Shown here piece by piece: positions 25,908 to 34,505 of a DNA stretch of 50,269 nt. Both the position numbers and the translations under genes were made by a program. The notes below the pieces were generated by a model. That model saw only the letters and a program-made list of their open reading frames with translations, made no database searches and was not told the DNA's origin. This DNA is from Lactonifactor sp. BIOML-A5 (GTDB lineage Bacteria; Bacillota; Clostridia; Lachnospirales; Lachnospiraceae), in contig NZ_WKYV01000031.1 in assembly GCF_009677585.1 (NCBI RefSeq), forward strand, positions 1 through 50,269. The letters run 5' to 3'. Within the stretch, counting starts at the first letter, position 1. Every line of letters starts with the position of its first letter.

Positions 25908-26228
25908 GGTGAGAGGAATTCTGCGGCGGTGGGCTGGTTGGTTCGGGCGGGAGGGAGGGCTTAAGTTCCGGGGACGATTCCGCAGGAGTGAGTAGAGAGT
26001 CTTAGGCAAAACCGGGATTCCCGCTGGAGATTTTTTCGGCAGTCAGGGCCGAAAAAAAGTGAGCATGGGCAGAGAATGCACATCAAGCATTCTTTGCCCA
26101 TACGAACGGTGCTCCGGCGGGGATTCCGGTTTTGTCTTAGACTCTCTTCGCGACGGAGGTGTCCCCGGAACTTAAGCCCTCCCTCCTGTCCGAACCAGCC
26201 AGCCCACCGTCGCGGGATTTCTCTCACC
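25908..26228. repeat. Giant hairpin C: conserved imperfect inverted repeat of about 320 bases
   Basis: The two halves mirror each other around position 26070. Paired blocks include GGTGAGAG/CTCTCACC, GGTTCGG/CCGAACC, CTTAAGTTCCGGGGAC/GTCCCCGGAACTTAAG, AGAGAGTCTTAGGCAAAACC/GGTTTTGTCTTAGACTCTCT and CGGCAGTCAGGGCCG with the A-rich step near the top. Several differences between copies fall in stems. Confidence 0.85.
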
Positions 26229-26394
26229 GTCCCCCCGCCACCTCACACTTTCCGACTTGAATCACTTTAAGCCGAAGTCCAAGCGCTATACCCCTAAATC
26301 CCAATTAAGCTGAAAAACAATTCTATATTACACATACCAATGCACAGCTTCCGCCACGGCGTTCGGTTTTCTGTTTGGTATTGAAAGGGGTATT

Positions 26395-27150
26395 CTAGGC
26401 AAACGCAGTAACCGCGTCATGGAGAAACTGGGTACAGCCGCTTACCGCGCGGTCGTAGTAAGCGGTAAAGCGGGGATCACTGACATACATGGCGGCCAGT
26501 CCTCTATGAGCCTCAGGGGTATAGGAGGGCCAGGTATAAGAGAGCCATTCCTTGTGAAGGAGCACTATTTCCTTGCCGGCTGTGCTGTTGGGGGACAGGC
26601 TGTTCGATACTGCTTCTTCCAGTTTGGAGAGAATTGTTTCACCGAGCTGCTCCATGGCCTGGTATTGTTCTTCTGTCAGATTCATAAATTTTGTATTGTT
26701 TGTCTCTACGGAGTCATTTCCGTATTTGCTGCGGATTTCTTCCCCGTACATGTCTTCATTTTTCTGTATCATTTCTTTTTTAAATCCCTCAAATTTTTCT
26801 TTATTAGTCATATGATATTCTCCTTTTTCTTTCTGAATCGTTTTTGTGACATTTTTGATCAGGAGATCCAGATGTTCCCTGCGGCTTACCAGTTCCCTCA
26901 GGTGGGATGTGAGAACGGAAACCGAATCAAAGCCTGGGGAGAGAAGAAGCTGCCGGATGGTTTCCAGGGGAACATCCAGTTCCCGGTAAAAAAGTATATG
27001 CTGCAGTTTGTCTACCTCATCTTCCGTGTAGATGCGATATCCGCTTTCTGTGTAATGATGGGGGGAAAGCAGTCCGATCTCATCATAGTAGCGCAGGGTG
27101 CGGGTAGTTATTTTGGCCATCTGAGCCAGTTGCCGGATAGTATATTCCAT
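26395..27150 (-). CDS. MerR-family regulator with TipAS-type effector domain
   Basis: 251-residue activator. The N-terminal 70 residues are a MerR winged helix (YTIRQLAQMAKITTRTLRYY, then DEIGLLSPHHYTESGYRIYT). A dimerisation helix follows, and then a C-terminal TipAS-like antibiotic-recognition domain of about 140 residues (MTNKEKFEGFKKEMIQKNED onward). TipA-type proteins bind thiopeptides or other drugs and switch on efflux or resistance genes. It is transcribed alone, away from the exported-protein genes that follow. Its own promoter has the 19-base spacer typical of MerR control. The ATG follows GGAGG. Confidence 0.92.
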   Translation of the reverse strand: MEYTIRQLAQMAKITTRTLRYYDEIGLLSPHHYTESGYRIYTEDEVDKLQHILFYRELDVPLETIRQLLLSPGFDSVSVLTSHLRELVSRREHLDLLIKNVTKTIQKEKGEYHMTNKEKFEGFKKEMIQKNEDMYGEEIRSKYGNDSVETNNTKFMNLTEEQYQAMEQLGETILSKLEEAVSNSLSPNSTAGKEIVLLHKEWLSYTWPSYTPEAHRGLAAMYVSDPRFTAYYDRAVSGCTQFLHDAVTAFA

Positions 27151-27217
27151 GATCTGCCTCCTGTCATATTACTCTGTATACAGTATTGTCTTATGCGCAT
27201 TATCTTAAGACAATTGT

Positions 27218-27248
27218 AGTATACAGGTTAACGTTGGGGCAAGGTCAA
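27218..27248 (-). promoter_or_regulatory. MerR-type promoter with 19-base spacer
   Basis: On the minus strand TTGACC (27243-27248) and TATACT (27218-27223) are separated by 19 bases, the stretched spacing used by MerR regulators. A long inverted repeat CTGTATAC/GTATACAG with inner TTGTCTTA/TAAGACAA covers about 27174-27226 and overlaps the -10 and the transcript start. Autoregulation is likely. Confidence 0.7.
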
Positions 27249-27341
27249 TAGAAAAATAAATTTTTTTAATGCAACAGAATCTTAAAAAATGTACACTGTA
27301 ATAGATAAGAAAGAGAACATAAGAAGAGGAGGCTGCTGTAT

Positions 27342-28148
27342 ATGATAGAAAAAATAGCGAAAACAGGAAAGATCATGATTCTGCTGCTGGCCGCCGGGAT
27401 GTTGTGTCTTGCCGGATGTTCCGGAGACAGGCAAGAGCCAGAAATACCGGATCCGGATACCAAGGAGAATGTATTTCAGGGGAAAATCATAGAAAACCGG
27501 GAGGATGTGCTCCTGCTGTCAGGCATGAGTGAAACCTCCGCCAGCCTTGTATCTCTGTCCCCTAAGGAGACTCTTGTTACAGATCAGAACGGAAAGAAGA
27601 CAGAGGCCTCAGGGCTTAAAAACGGAATGATTATTGACGTAATAATGGGAGAAGATGCGACAATTGCCGAATCTTATCCGGGACAAATACATGGACAGAA
27701 AGAGATACGTATAGTGGGACAGGAGAATGATATTACAGGCATGTACCTGGAGGCAATAAAAGAGATTTACCAGATCGATCCCGGTTTAAACAGCGGGGTG
27801 AAAATTATGGCGTTGGATCTGTCTATGTCTGTAAATATGAGTGAGGCGGAGAAAAGCGCCCTTGCGTATCAGTGGGACAGCTGGCTCAGAAGTCAGTCTC
27901 AGGATATGGATGTGTACCAAAAAACATATGATGAATTGGTAGAAGAGGGAATGATTGATGGGGAGAAGCTTTATTTTCCGGAGGGAATGCTGATCACAAT
28001 TGAAGACAAAGAGATAAAAGGGGATAGTTTTGAATTTTCAATCTCCAAGTGGTGTTCTGGTTTGGGGGCTGACGGTCTGGAAAACTGTAAGGCTGTATTC
28101 GAGAATGGCATTGGGACATATACAAAGGGAACTGCCTGGATCTCCTGA
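27342..28148 (+). CDS. Lipoprotein of unknown function
   Basis: 268-residue exported lipoprotein. It has a hydrophobic signal with lipobox LCLAGC at about residues 21-26, then an Asp/Glu/Pro-rich linker. Residues about 45-125 (VFQGKIIENREDVLLLSG, then GKKTEASGLKNGMIIDVIMG) form a small beta barrel-like domain of the type seen in DUF3221-like lipoproteins. The C-terminal half has ISKWCSGLGADGLENCKAVF, a pattern seen in other Lachnospiraceae lipoproteins of unknown role. The GGAGG site precedes the ATG. It opens a run of three exported genes on the plus strand. Confidence 0.75.
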   Translation: MIEKIAKTGKIMILLLAAGMLCLAGCSGDRQEPEIPDPDTKENVFQGKIIENREDVLLLSGMSETSASLVSLSPKETLVTDQNGKKTEASGLKNGMIIDVIMGEDATIAESYPGQIHGQKEIRIVGQENDITGMYLEAIKEIYQIDPGLNSGVKIMALDLSMSVNMSEAEKSALAYQWDSWLRSQSQDMDVYQKTYDELVEEGMIDGEKLYFPEGMLITIEDKEIKGDSFEFSISKWCSGLGADGLENCKAVFENGIGTYTKGTAWIS

Positions 28149-28227
28149 GCGGGGAAAAGAGTTCCAATTAGGGCCCGCTGATGGTATAATGAGGACAATA
28201 CCAGAGGTTGGGGGGGAATGGGGACAG

Positions 28228-29364
28228 ATGAAGCCAGAAGATATCTTTTCTGCAGGGAGCGGTTTTCTTCTCTCTGTCTTGGCAGAAAAAACGAATCGGT
28301 CAGTCGACTCTAAAAAAGCGGAAGCAAGGCTGAAGGAGATGGAAGCAAGGATAGATAAAAAACTTGCGGCAGTTTCCCAGCCAGACATACGGGAACAAAT
28401 GCAGAGTTACATACTGGAATATTTTAAATCTCATACGGATTCTTGTCTTACAGGCAGTCAAGTCAAAATGAAGAATTTTCCTGAAGATTTCCGCAGAAAA
28501 AAAGGATGCTATCTGAACAGGGAAAATGCCGGAATTTTGGAAGAATGTCTGGAAGAGATAGAAGAGGAATTCAAAAATTTTCTGGATCCCGGGCACATGA
28601 TTATGTATCAGGAGATTCAGGATATTAAACAGATTGTTCAGGAGAGCAGTGATAACAGTAAACAAATTTTAAATCTGCTGAAGCATAAAGAGGGACTGAT
28701 GCATGAGTCCGGGGAAAAAGAGGGGACAGAGCCAAAGAATTGTTCTGAAAATGTGACCTGTGAAGTACTGCGAATCCCTGAGAAGTCCCCGGCGGGGGCA
28801 CTGCAGACAAAGGAGCCGCAGAAGAAGAGGCAAAAAAGAAGCAGGATTGGAGCTGTTCTGTGGGCTGCCTGTGCGGCTGTGGGAATTTACGGGGTACTGG
28901 TTACCGCCGGTACTCCCCGCAGGCTTATATGGGAGAATAAAGAGGCTGCTGTACTGTCCGTCCAGGAGGAACTGGCATATCAGCAGATGGAGGAAGTCTG
29001 TGGGGGGTGCCCGGTTAAAATGACATATGTGCCGGAGGGGACAAAGTTTCTGGAGGCTGATGTAGACAGAGATATTCAGACGGCGTGTCTTTCCTATTTG
29101 TACCAGGGCAGAAGTCTTACTTACAAAGCATTTTCCCAAAAAAGAGACGGGTCCTATGCCTTTGTATCAGGAGAAGAAATGCAGGAAGAGCGCACAGTAG
29201 ATCTGCAGGCAGCTGAGGCCACCATATGGAAACTCCGGTCTAAAGAAAATGGGGAAAGCGGATATGCAGCCCGGATCCTGTATGATAATATCTGTTATAT
29301 GGTAGTGGGAACCATGGAACGGGACGAGTTCCAAAAGATTCTTAATGGTCTGGAATTTGCGTAG
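28228..29364 (+). CDS. Single-span membrane protein with DUF4367-like C-terminal domain
   Basis: 378-residue protein. The N-terminal 220 residues are cytoplasmic and mostly helical, with Lys/Glu-rich coiled-coil-like stretches (KKAEARLKEMEARIDKKLA). One transmembrane helix (AVLWAACAAVGIYGVLVTAG) lies near residue 220. The outer C-terminal part, with CPVKMTYVPEGTKFLEA and YDNICYMVVGTMERDEFQKI, resembles the DUF4367 domain found at the ends of clostridial anti-sigma factors and lipoproteins. The start is taken as the ATG at 28228 behind a G-rich site; a longer frame would overlap the lipoprotein gene. A sensor or anti-sigma-like role is possible but no sigma gene is adjacent. Confidence 0.65.
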   Translation: MKPEDIFSAGSGFLLSVLAEKTNRSVDSKKAEARLKEMEARIDKKLAAVSQPDIREQMQSYILEYFKSHTDSCLTGSQVKMKNFPEDFRRKKGCYLNRENAGILEECLEEIEEEFKNFLDPGHMIMYQEIQDIKQIVQESSDNSKQILNLLKHKEGLMHESGEKEGTEPKNCSENVTCEVLRIPEKSPAGALQTKEPQKKRQKRSRIGAVLWAACAAVGIYGVLVTAGTPRRLIWENKEAAVLSVQEELAYQQMEEVCGGCPVKMTYVPEGTKFLEADVDRDIQTACLSYLYQGRSLTYKAFSQKRDGSYAFVSGEEMQEERTVDLQAAEATIWKLRSKENGESGYAARILYDNICYMVVGTMERDEFQKILNGLEFA

Positions 29365-29386
29365 GATACCTGGAAGGAGGCAGAGA

Positions 29387-29827
29387 ATGAAAGGAAAAAC
29401 AGCAGTCCTGCTGTGTATGGGAGTGGTATTGAGTGCCTCGCTCTGTATGGGGATGCCCCGGACAGAAGCAGAGGCTGCCGAAGAAAAGAATGGGATGGGG
29501 CAGGAAGGCGTTATCCAGTATGGGGATGCAGCGGTTACCAAGGATGAGAAAGAGCAGCTGCTGGCAGGAGGGATGACGGCAGCTTCCCAGACAGCGGATG
29601 AGATATCTGTAGAAGTGACAGTAGAAAAAGCGGAGGGGAACGGTACGTGGACAGAGGTTTATTCATGGAAGGCAGACAGAGAGAATTCAGTGTATCTTTC
29701 TTCCAGCAAATCCATTGTTGCAGGACCGGGATATTACAGAGTCAGGTGTGTCCACAGGGTAAATGAGGATGTACAGGAATCCTGCACAGATGCTGTGTGG
29801 ATAGGCAAAGAGAGGGTGAGAATATAG
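29387..29827 (+). CDS. Small secreted protein of unknown function
   Basis: 146-residue protein with an N-terminal signal sequence (MKGKTAVLLCMGVVLSASLC) and probable cleavage after TEAEA. The mature part is a small beta-sandwich-like domain: ISVEVTVEKAEGNGTWTEVY, then YYRVRCVHRVNEDVQESC, ending in WIGKERVRI. Two Cys residues near the end could form a disulfide. The start at 29387 has AAGGAGG upstream. It shares a direction with the two preceding exported proteins. A terminator overlaps the stop codon. The family resembles DUF6147-type secreted proteins; I am not certain of that. Confidence 0.65.
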   Translation: MKGKTAVLLCMGVVLSASLCMGMPRTEAEAAEEKNGMGQEGVIQYGDAAVTKDEKEQLLAGGMTAASQTADEISVEVTVEKAEGNGTWTEVYSWKADRENSVYLSSSKSIVAGPGYYRVRCVHRVNEDVQESCTDAVWIGKERVRI

Positions 29828-29842
29828 AACCCCTCTCTTTTT
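29810..29842 (+). terminator. Terminator overlapping the 29387 gene stop
   Basis: GAGAGGG (29810-29816) pairs with CCCTCTC (29831-29837), followed by TTTTTA. It separates this unit from the convergent kinase gene on the minus strand. Confidence 0.7.
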
Positions 29843-31751
29843 ATTTTAGAGGAATGAACACAGAGGCTTTAAAAACCTGGTCTCCCGGTTCAAATAAAAC
29901 TAAGCCGCCGTGGTCTTCCACAATAGATCTGACGGAATGTATCCCCAGACCGAACCCCTTTCTTTTGGAAGAAAAGTATCGGCCCTCTTTCTCTTTTATT
30001 ATCCCGTCAAAGCTGTTGTCTACCACAAGGCGCAGCTGCCGTCCTGTGGTCTCACCCCGAAGATAGACAAAACGCTTGCCGGAGGTCTGCCGTTCACAGG
30101 CCTCTACTGCATTTTCCAGAAGGTTGCCAAGGAGAATGCACAGATCTGTGTCAGAGATATTAAGGGACTCGGGAAGCTGAAGTACGGCGCTGAAATCCGC
30201 ATGGATACGCAGAGCAGCTCCTGCATAATAGGAAAGAATGGCATCAGCTGCAGGATGATTGGAATAGGTCATGACATCCCGGGGCTCTGTATGGGGCTCG
30301 TACTCCTCCAGATATCTGCGGATATCCGGCAGAGAAGCTCTGTCTGCCAGTGTCCGCAGTGTCCGCATATGATGGCGCAGATCATGGGACGCCGTTCTGG
30401 CAGCCTCTATCTGCTGTGTCAGCTGTCGGTAATGTTCTTTCTGCATGGAGAGCTGGCGTTCCATCAGACGGTGTTCTTCGGCCAGAGTCAGGCTGCGCTT
30501 ATAAGCCTCCCCCAGATCTCTGCAGAGAGCGCATGCCAGCCCCAGCATAAGTCCGGTGCCTCCGATTTCTATAAACCAGCCGCCCCGTATAGGTTCAAAA
30601 AGGGGCATCACCCTGTCTGCAAACAGAGAAACAGCAAAAAACTCTGAAGTATACAAAAGCAGCAGAGAGAATCTTCTCCGGTTCTGCACTGCTACGCCTG
30701 AGACGATTAAAAGGTAAACCGCAGATCCATATTTAAGTATGCCAGACAGCAGAGAGAAAAGATAAAAAGCAGTAAGACCCAGGTGAGCGGCGCTTATGCC
30801 GGTGATAAGGGCGATGACAGCTCCTGCTGCGCAGATAAGCGGCCAGATACAGGCTATTTTCCCTCTAATCTGACACAAACTGTTTTGCAGTAATACGGCC
30901 ATCAGGAGCATGGCATAGAAGCAGAAAAGCTGTATGGCATACCAGGGATGCACGTGTGTGGCAAAAAAACGGTGCAATAGGGGGAAAGCAGTATAGCCAA
31001 GAAAGAAAATACACTGCAAAGCATATAGCAGTCCTTTGTTCCAGCGGGCTCTGAAGCCAAGGTAAAGAGACAATAGAAGTCCCAGTGAGCCCAAAAGCAG
31101 GGCCGCCATCCGGAGGAGCAAGTAGTTTTCCCGGGCGTTTATGACAGTATCTGCCAAGCCAAAAGCAGGGGGATATGTGAGCCCGCTGTAGATCCAGGAA
31201 TAATCAGATACGGCCAGAAGCAAGTTTACAGTGCCTTCCCCCTGGAAGACAACCGTTTTTTCTTTTATGCAGGGGGTATATGATTCCGGATTGGGATCCC
31301 CGGATTGTGCCAATAATTCCTGGTTTATATAGAGAGAATAGGAGGAAAAGATCTCCGGAAGTTCCAGTGCATACGTGCGTGCTCCCTTTGGAAGCTGAAT
31401 AGTCAAACGGTATGTGCCGCTGCCGTGTGGAGAACGGTGGGTATTTCCTGCTTCCAGGCCTCCGTACTGCCCCACAGAAATATATTGCCGGTAGGAACCG
31501 GGCTCTTTTGCAGCAAAGGTCTGCGGTGTAAACAGGACATCAGGATAAAACTCCCATTCCCGGATAAGATAACGCAGGGGAGCTTGTTGCAGATCCTTCT
31601 CCGACAGGGAAAGGATCCCGCATATGGGCTGTGAGGTTTTTTTCGTATATTTATTGTCTGTCTGATAAAGAAAGTAAAAAAACAGGAAGGAAGACAGCAG
31701 TATAGCCAGAGAGACTGCACCCGTAAGCAGAATTCTTTTAAAGCGTTTCAT
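29841..31751 (-). CDS. 7TMR-DISM-type sensor kinase with GHKL domain
   Basis: 636-residue membrane kinase. A signal anchor is followed by an extracellular jelly-roll-like domain (residues about 35-205: GTYRLTIQLPKGARTYALEL and SLYINQELLAQSG). Seven transmembrane helices (about 210-405) match the 7TMR-DISM arrangement. The cytoplasmic part begins with a coiled coil (RLMERQLSMQKEHYRQLTQQ) and the phospho-acceptor His in ASHDLRHHMRTLRTL. It ends with a GHKL-type ATPase with the N box LLGNLLENAVEAC and GFGLGIHSVRSIVEDHGG. This fits an AgrC/SpoOB-like kinase that partners the LytTR regulator at 33774. Its start overlaps the preceding gene by 14 bases. The DISM ligand may be a sugar or peptide, unknown here. 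Confidence 0.88.
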   Translation of the reverse strand: MKRFKRILLTGAVSLAILLSSFLFFYFLYQTDNKYTKKTSQPICGILSLSEKDLQQAPLRYLIREWEFYPDVLFTPQTFAAKEPGSYRQYISVGQYGGLEAGNTHRSPHGSGTYRLTIQLPKGARTYALELPEIFSSYSLYINQELLAQSGDPNPESYTPCIKEKTVVFQGEGTVNLLLAVSDYSWIYSGLTYPPAFGLADTVINARENYLLLRMAALLLGSLGLLLSLYLGFRARWNKGLLYALQCIFFLGYTAFPLLHRFFATHVHPWYAIQLFCFYAMLLMAVLLQNSLCQIRGKIACIWPLICAAGAVIALITGISAAHLGLTAFYLFSLLSGILKYGSAVYLLIVSGVAVQNRRRFSLLLLYTSEFFAVSLFADRVMPLFEPIRGGWFIEIGGTGLMLGLACALCRDLGEAYKRSLTLAEEHRLMERQLSMQKEHYRQLTQQIEAARTASHDLRHHMRTLRTLADRASLPDIRRYLEEYEPHTEPRDVMTYSNHPAADAILSYYAGAALRIHADFSAVLQLPESLNISDTDLCILLGNLLENAVEACERQTSGKRFVYLRGETTGRQLRLVVDNSFDGIIKEKEGRYFSSKRKGFGLGIHSVRSIVEDHGGLVLFEPGDQVFKASVFIPLK

Positions 31752-33777
31752 GCATTTTCCTCCTTCTGAAAAGGATAAGTAAGGCTATGACAACAGCAGA
31801 CAGAAGAAATACAAAGAGAAGGACCGGAAGATTTATTGCGGCCGATACTGCTTTCTCCGTCTCCGTAACATAGTATTCTCTTAGAGTAAAACTGCCTGTT
31901 TCGTATATTTTAGCAGAAGCAATCCGGTGCTTATCACTGTATGTCACGGGTTCCTCGGAACCAGTGCCCACATGAACCAGTGCCAAAAGGCTGTAATCTG
32001 TCCCCTGAGAAGGGGTGTAAGGAAGGGAAACGGATGCTTCAGGCAGGGTTACAATCTCCTTTCCGTCTGCGGTAACGGACAACTGAAAAGAAAAATCGTC
32101 AGTTTTGCGAAGGAGAATTTCCAGCAGCCCCTCATCGCTCAGAGCAAGAGAGGACAGAAAAGAAGAAGGAATCTCTACCGATATACCATTTTTTTCAAAG
32201 AGAACAGAATTTGGATTGATTTCCAGAAGCTGTCTTAATCTGGCACCTGAGATGGCCGTTATGGAATCTGTACTTTCTTCCTTGACCTGGGAGTTTTTTT
32301 CTTCCTTGGGTGATATACTTTCTGCAGGTGGTGTTTTAGTGCCTGCAGGCACAGAGGGTTCCACGCTGTCCGGTGTATCTGAGGTGTTGTCTGTTCCCTC
32401 CGGAGGGTATACAGCTTGAGGCGGAGTGACCGGAGGGGAAGGCACAGTCATTTCAGGGATATCCTGGGAGACCGGAGGCAATTCCTGCTCTGTGCGATCC
32501 CCTCCATCGTTGTCCCCGCCTCCGAAAGGATCAGGCTCTCCGAAGGTAAAGGGAAGAACATTAGAGATTCCTTCTATTGGGCCCCCAGTTACAGTAAGAC
32601 AGAATAGATAAGACTGATCTTCATTCAGGCCGTATACCTGAGCACCATAACAATCGATATAGCTTCCGGGCAGTTCCAGAATATCGTTCCAGGATGTCCC
32701 ATTGTCAGCGGAATAGTACATGTGTATCTCTGCTGCCTCTGTAAGTTCAGTGAAAAACTGGATCCCTACGGAGTCCGTCAACTGATAAGCTGCTCTTAAA
32801 AACGGCCGGCCAGGATCCACAATATGAACCGGGATCTCCAGGGAAGGCAGTACTACAGGAAACCAGTCAGGTACCTGAGGGGTAAGGGTAGCCAGGTAAG
32901 TCCCGGGGAAGGAATAATCAACCAGGCTGTCCTCCCAAAGGAACTCAGTCAGATATGAAAGATCATATACATCTTCTTCCCTGCAGACTAGACGGTAGCT
33001 TAATGCGGTCTTGTAAACCTCTTCCCGGGAAACGCCCTGGGGAAAGCACAGGCCTCTCTCCTGGATTCTTTCTTCCGGCATTACGGAAGAACGGCTGATT
33101 ACTTCTGCATCCTGCAGTGCAGGAGTGACAAGGCATTGATCCAGCCGGACAGGTTCAGATGTATTCACTGCCTGTCTGTCTTCACTGGATATATTGCAGA
33201 GAACCAGCTGAAGAGGACGGTGAGAATCAATGCCCACAGAACCATTTCCCTCAGCCTGTACCCTGGAGGCGGTTACTTCCGATAACGGACCACTCTCAAA
33301 GTATACCCCTGTAGAATTAGGGCCGTCCACAAAAACAGAAGAAAGATCGGAGTACCAATACCCGTTTTCGCCGATAAAAATAGCTGTGGCAGAATTCCCC
33401 CGGGCGGTAATCTCAACCTGTTGCTCCATAGACAGTGAACCCTCAACAACAAACAGGGGCCGGACCGTCCCGCTTCCCTCAAAGTGTACGGGGCCCTGAA
33501 TGTACAGTTCATAATCTTCTGGTATCAAAATACTGAAGTCACCCATATTAATTTTGGTGGGAGCGGATACCTGAGGCAGAGGCGTACAAGTATCCCATAT
33601 AATATCGTCCGTAAGGGAGATGGCGCTGCCCGGATGGGTCAGCAGTATCTGATGAAGCTCCTCCGCAGTAGAACATTCATACTGTGAGGAGGCAGCCTGG
33701 GCGGAAGCAGGGAAAAAGCAGCAGGAAACTAAAAGCCAGCACAGTACCCAAACCAGAAACAGCGTCCTTCTTTTCAC
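31738..33777 (-). CDS. Cell-surface protein with beta-helix-like domain and C-terminal anchor
   Basis: 679-residue surface protein with a GTG start at 33777 overlapping the regulator stop. An N-terminal signal (TLFLVWVLCWLLVSCCFFPASAQA in full; core LVWVLCWLLVSCCFFPA) is followed by residues about 35-220 with short repeated strands typical of right-handed beta-helix folds (VHFEGSGTVRPLFVVEGSLS). Then comes a stretch of Ig-like or fibronectin-like domains (IQFFTELTEAAEIHMYYSAD) and a Pro/Ser/Thr-rich linker at about 430-500. A C-terminal transmembrane helix with basic tail (LFVFLLSAVVIALLILFRRR) ends the protein. It sits between regulator and kinase, so it may be a sensory or receptor part. 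No enzyme motif was recognised. Confidence 0.75.
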   Translation of the reverse strand: MKRRTLFLVWVLCWLLVSCCFFPASAQAASSQYECSTAEELHQILLTHPGSAISLTDDIIWDTCTPLPQVSAPTKINMGDFSILIPEDYELYIQGPVHFEGSGTVRPLFVVEGSLSMEQQVEITARGNSATAIFIGENGYWYSDLSSVFVDGPNSTGVYFESGPLSEVTASRVQAEGNGSVGIDSHRPLQLVLCNISSEDRQAVNTSEPVRLDQCLVTPALQDAEVISRSSVMPEERIQERGLCFPQGVSREEVYKTALSYRLVCREEDVYDLSYLTEFLWEDSLVDYSFPGTYLATLTPQVPDWFPVVLPSLEIPVHIVDPGRPFLRAAYQLTDSVGIQFFTELTEAAEIHMYYSADNGTSWNDILELPGSYIDCYGAQVYGLNEDQSYLFCLTVTGGPIEGISNVLPFTFGEPDPFGGGDNDGGDRTEQELPPVSQDIPEMTVPSPPVTPPQAVYPPEGTDNTSDTPDSVEPSVPAGTKTPPAESISPKEEKNSQVKEESTDSITAISGARLRQLLEINPNSVLFEKNGISVEIPSSFLSSLALSDEGLLEILLRKTDDFSFQLSVTADGKEIVTLPEASVSLPYTPSQGTDYSLLALVHVGTGSEEPVTYSDKHRIASAKIYETGSFTLREYYVTETEKAVSAAINLPVLLFVFLLSAVVIALLILFRRRKMHETL

Positions 33778-34505
33778 GGAAATTCCCCCTCTCGAAGTCC
33801 CTTCAGAGTATACTCCAGAAATGTTTTTTTGACCACACCTCTTCCCCGCTGGCGGACAGGTACATGCTCTTGATTTTTCATGATAAATTCATCCTGAAGT
33901 ACACATTCTACCCAGTCCATATTCACCAGGACATTCCGGTTGCAGGACAGGAACCGGGCATCTTTAGACAGTATTTCCAGAACGGAGGCAATGGGATTGT
34001 CAATAACCAGCTGTGTCTGCTCCAGATGTATATGAGTTTTTCGGGCCAGGCAGTCCACAAACAATATATCCTTCATAAGCAGTTTCATATTCAGCTGGCC
34101 TTTGACGGAAACTGTCAGATATTTATTGGCTTCTGTCAAGCGGGCGCATACACGATCCATAGCCTGAAAAAAAGCAGACTCTTTCAGAGGTTTTGTCAGA
34201 TAGTAAGCGGCCTGTACTTCATAGCTCTCCACAGCATGCATCTGGCTGGCAGAGATGAAGAACAGGGGGCAGGATGCATCCGTCTGGCGAACTGTTCTTG
34301 CTGTGTCCATGCCGCTGATGCCGTCCATATAAACATCCAGAAAAACAAGATCATACCTTCCCGGCTGAAATGCTTTCAGAAAATCTTCCCCTGTTGCATA
34401 GGTATCATAAGTGTACAGTGCGTTCTCTCTTTGGAAATATACGGTAAGCTTCTGAAGCAGTTCGTGCCTCTCGCTTTCATTATCTTCTACAATTGCTATA
34501 TGCAT
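33774..34505 (-). CDS. LytTR-family response regulator
   Basis: 243-residue regulator of the AgrA/LytR type. The receiver domain shows IAIVEDNESERHEL, the phospho-acceptor in LVFLDVYMDGISG, and KPLKES. The C-terminal half is a LytTR DNA-binding domain (DILFVDCLARKTHIHLEQTQ and FLSCNRNVLVNMDWV). The start ATG at 34505 has AGGGAG upstream. Gene order is regulator, surface protein, 7TMR kinase, all overlapping and likely one transcript. The kinase type (GHKL) fits the LytTR partner. Target genes are unknown. Confidence 0.9.
   Translation of the reverse strand: MHIAIVEDNESERHELLQKLTVYFQRENALYTYDTYATGEDFLKAFQPGRYDLVFLDVYMDGISGMDTARTVRQTDASCPLFFISASQMHAVESYEVQAAYYLTKPLKESAFFQAMDRVCARLTEANKYLTVSVKGQLNMKLLMKDILFVDCLARKTHIHLEQTQLVIDNPIASVLEILSKDARFLSCNRNVLVNMDWVECVLQDEFIMKNQEHVPVRQRGRGVVKKTFLEYTLKGLREGEFP

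Larger units (their letters stand above)
25531..26257 (+). repeat. Large non-coding double-hairpin element, copy 1
   Basis: This stretch of about 0.73 kb has no credible gene. It has three parts. Part A (25541-25763) is a hairpin with 55-bp perfect arms (25541-25595 with 25709-25763) around a 113-base inner region that itself has an ACCAGCTG/CAGCTGGT stem and an apical AGGAA/TTCCT. Part B (about 25770-25907) is a single-copy linker with GGTCGAACGTTGTACAC. Part C (25908-26228) is a long imperfect hairpin with outer arms GGTGAGAG/CTCTCACC, middle arms CTTAAGTTCCGGGGAC/GTCCCCGGAACTTAAG, and an apical stem GCAGAGAATGC/GCATTCTTTGC. Parts B and C recur inverted at 49758-50269 with only scattered differences and one block missing. 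Short frames inside do not stay in phase between copies, so the element works as DNA or RNA, not protein. Confidence 0.85.

Noticed and set aside
25541..26257. Element read as CRISPR array
   Set aside because: There are no regularly spaced short direct repeats; the structure is two long inverted repeats.
25531..26257. Element read as group II intron or IS end
   Set aside because: No GTGYG start, domain V-like hairpin, transposase gene or target duplication was recognised.
26076..26270. Short Arg-rich frame inside the repeat element, with a look-alike in copy 2
   Set aside because: The frame is in phase for only part of the length and shifts after a one-base difference between copies; there is no ribosome binding site and the DNA is a hairpin arm.
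28030..28227. Longer N-terminus for the membrane protein at 28228
   Set aside because: It would overlap the lipoprotein gene by more than 100 bases in another frame and has no ribosome binding site.
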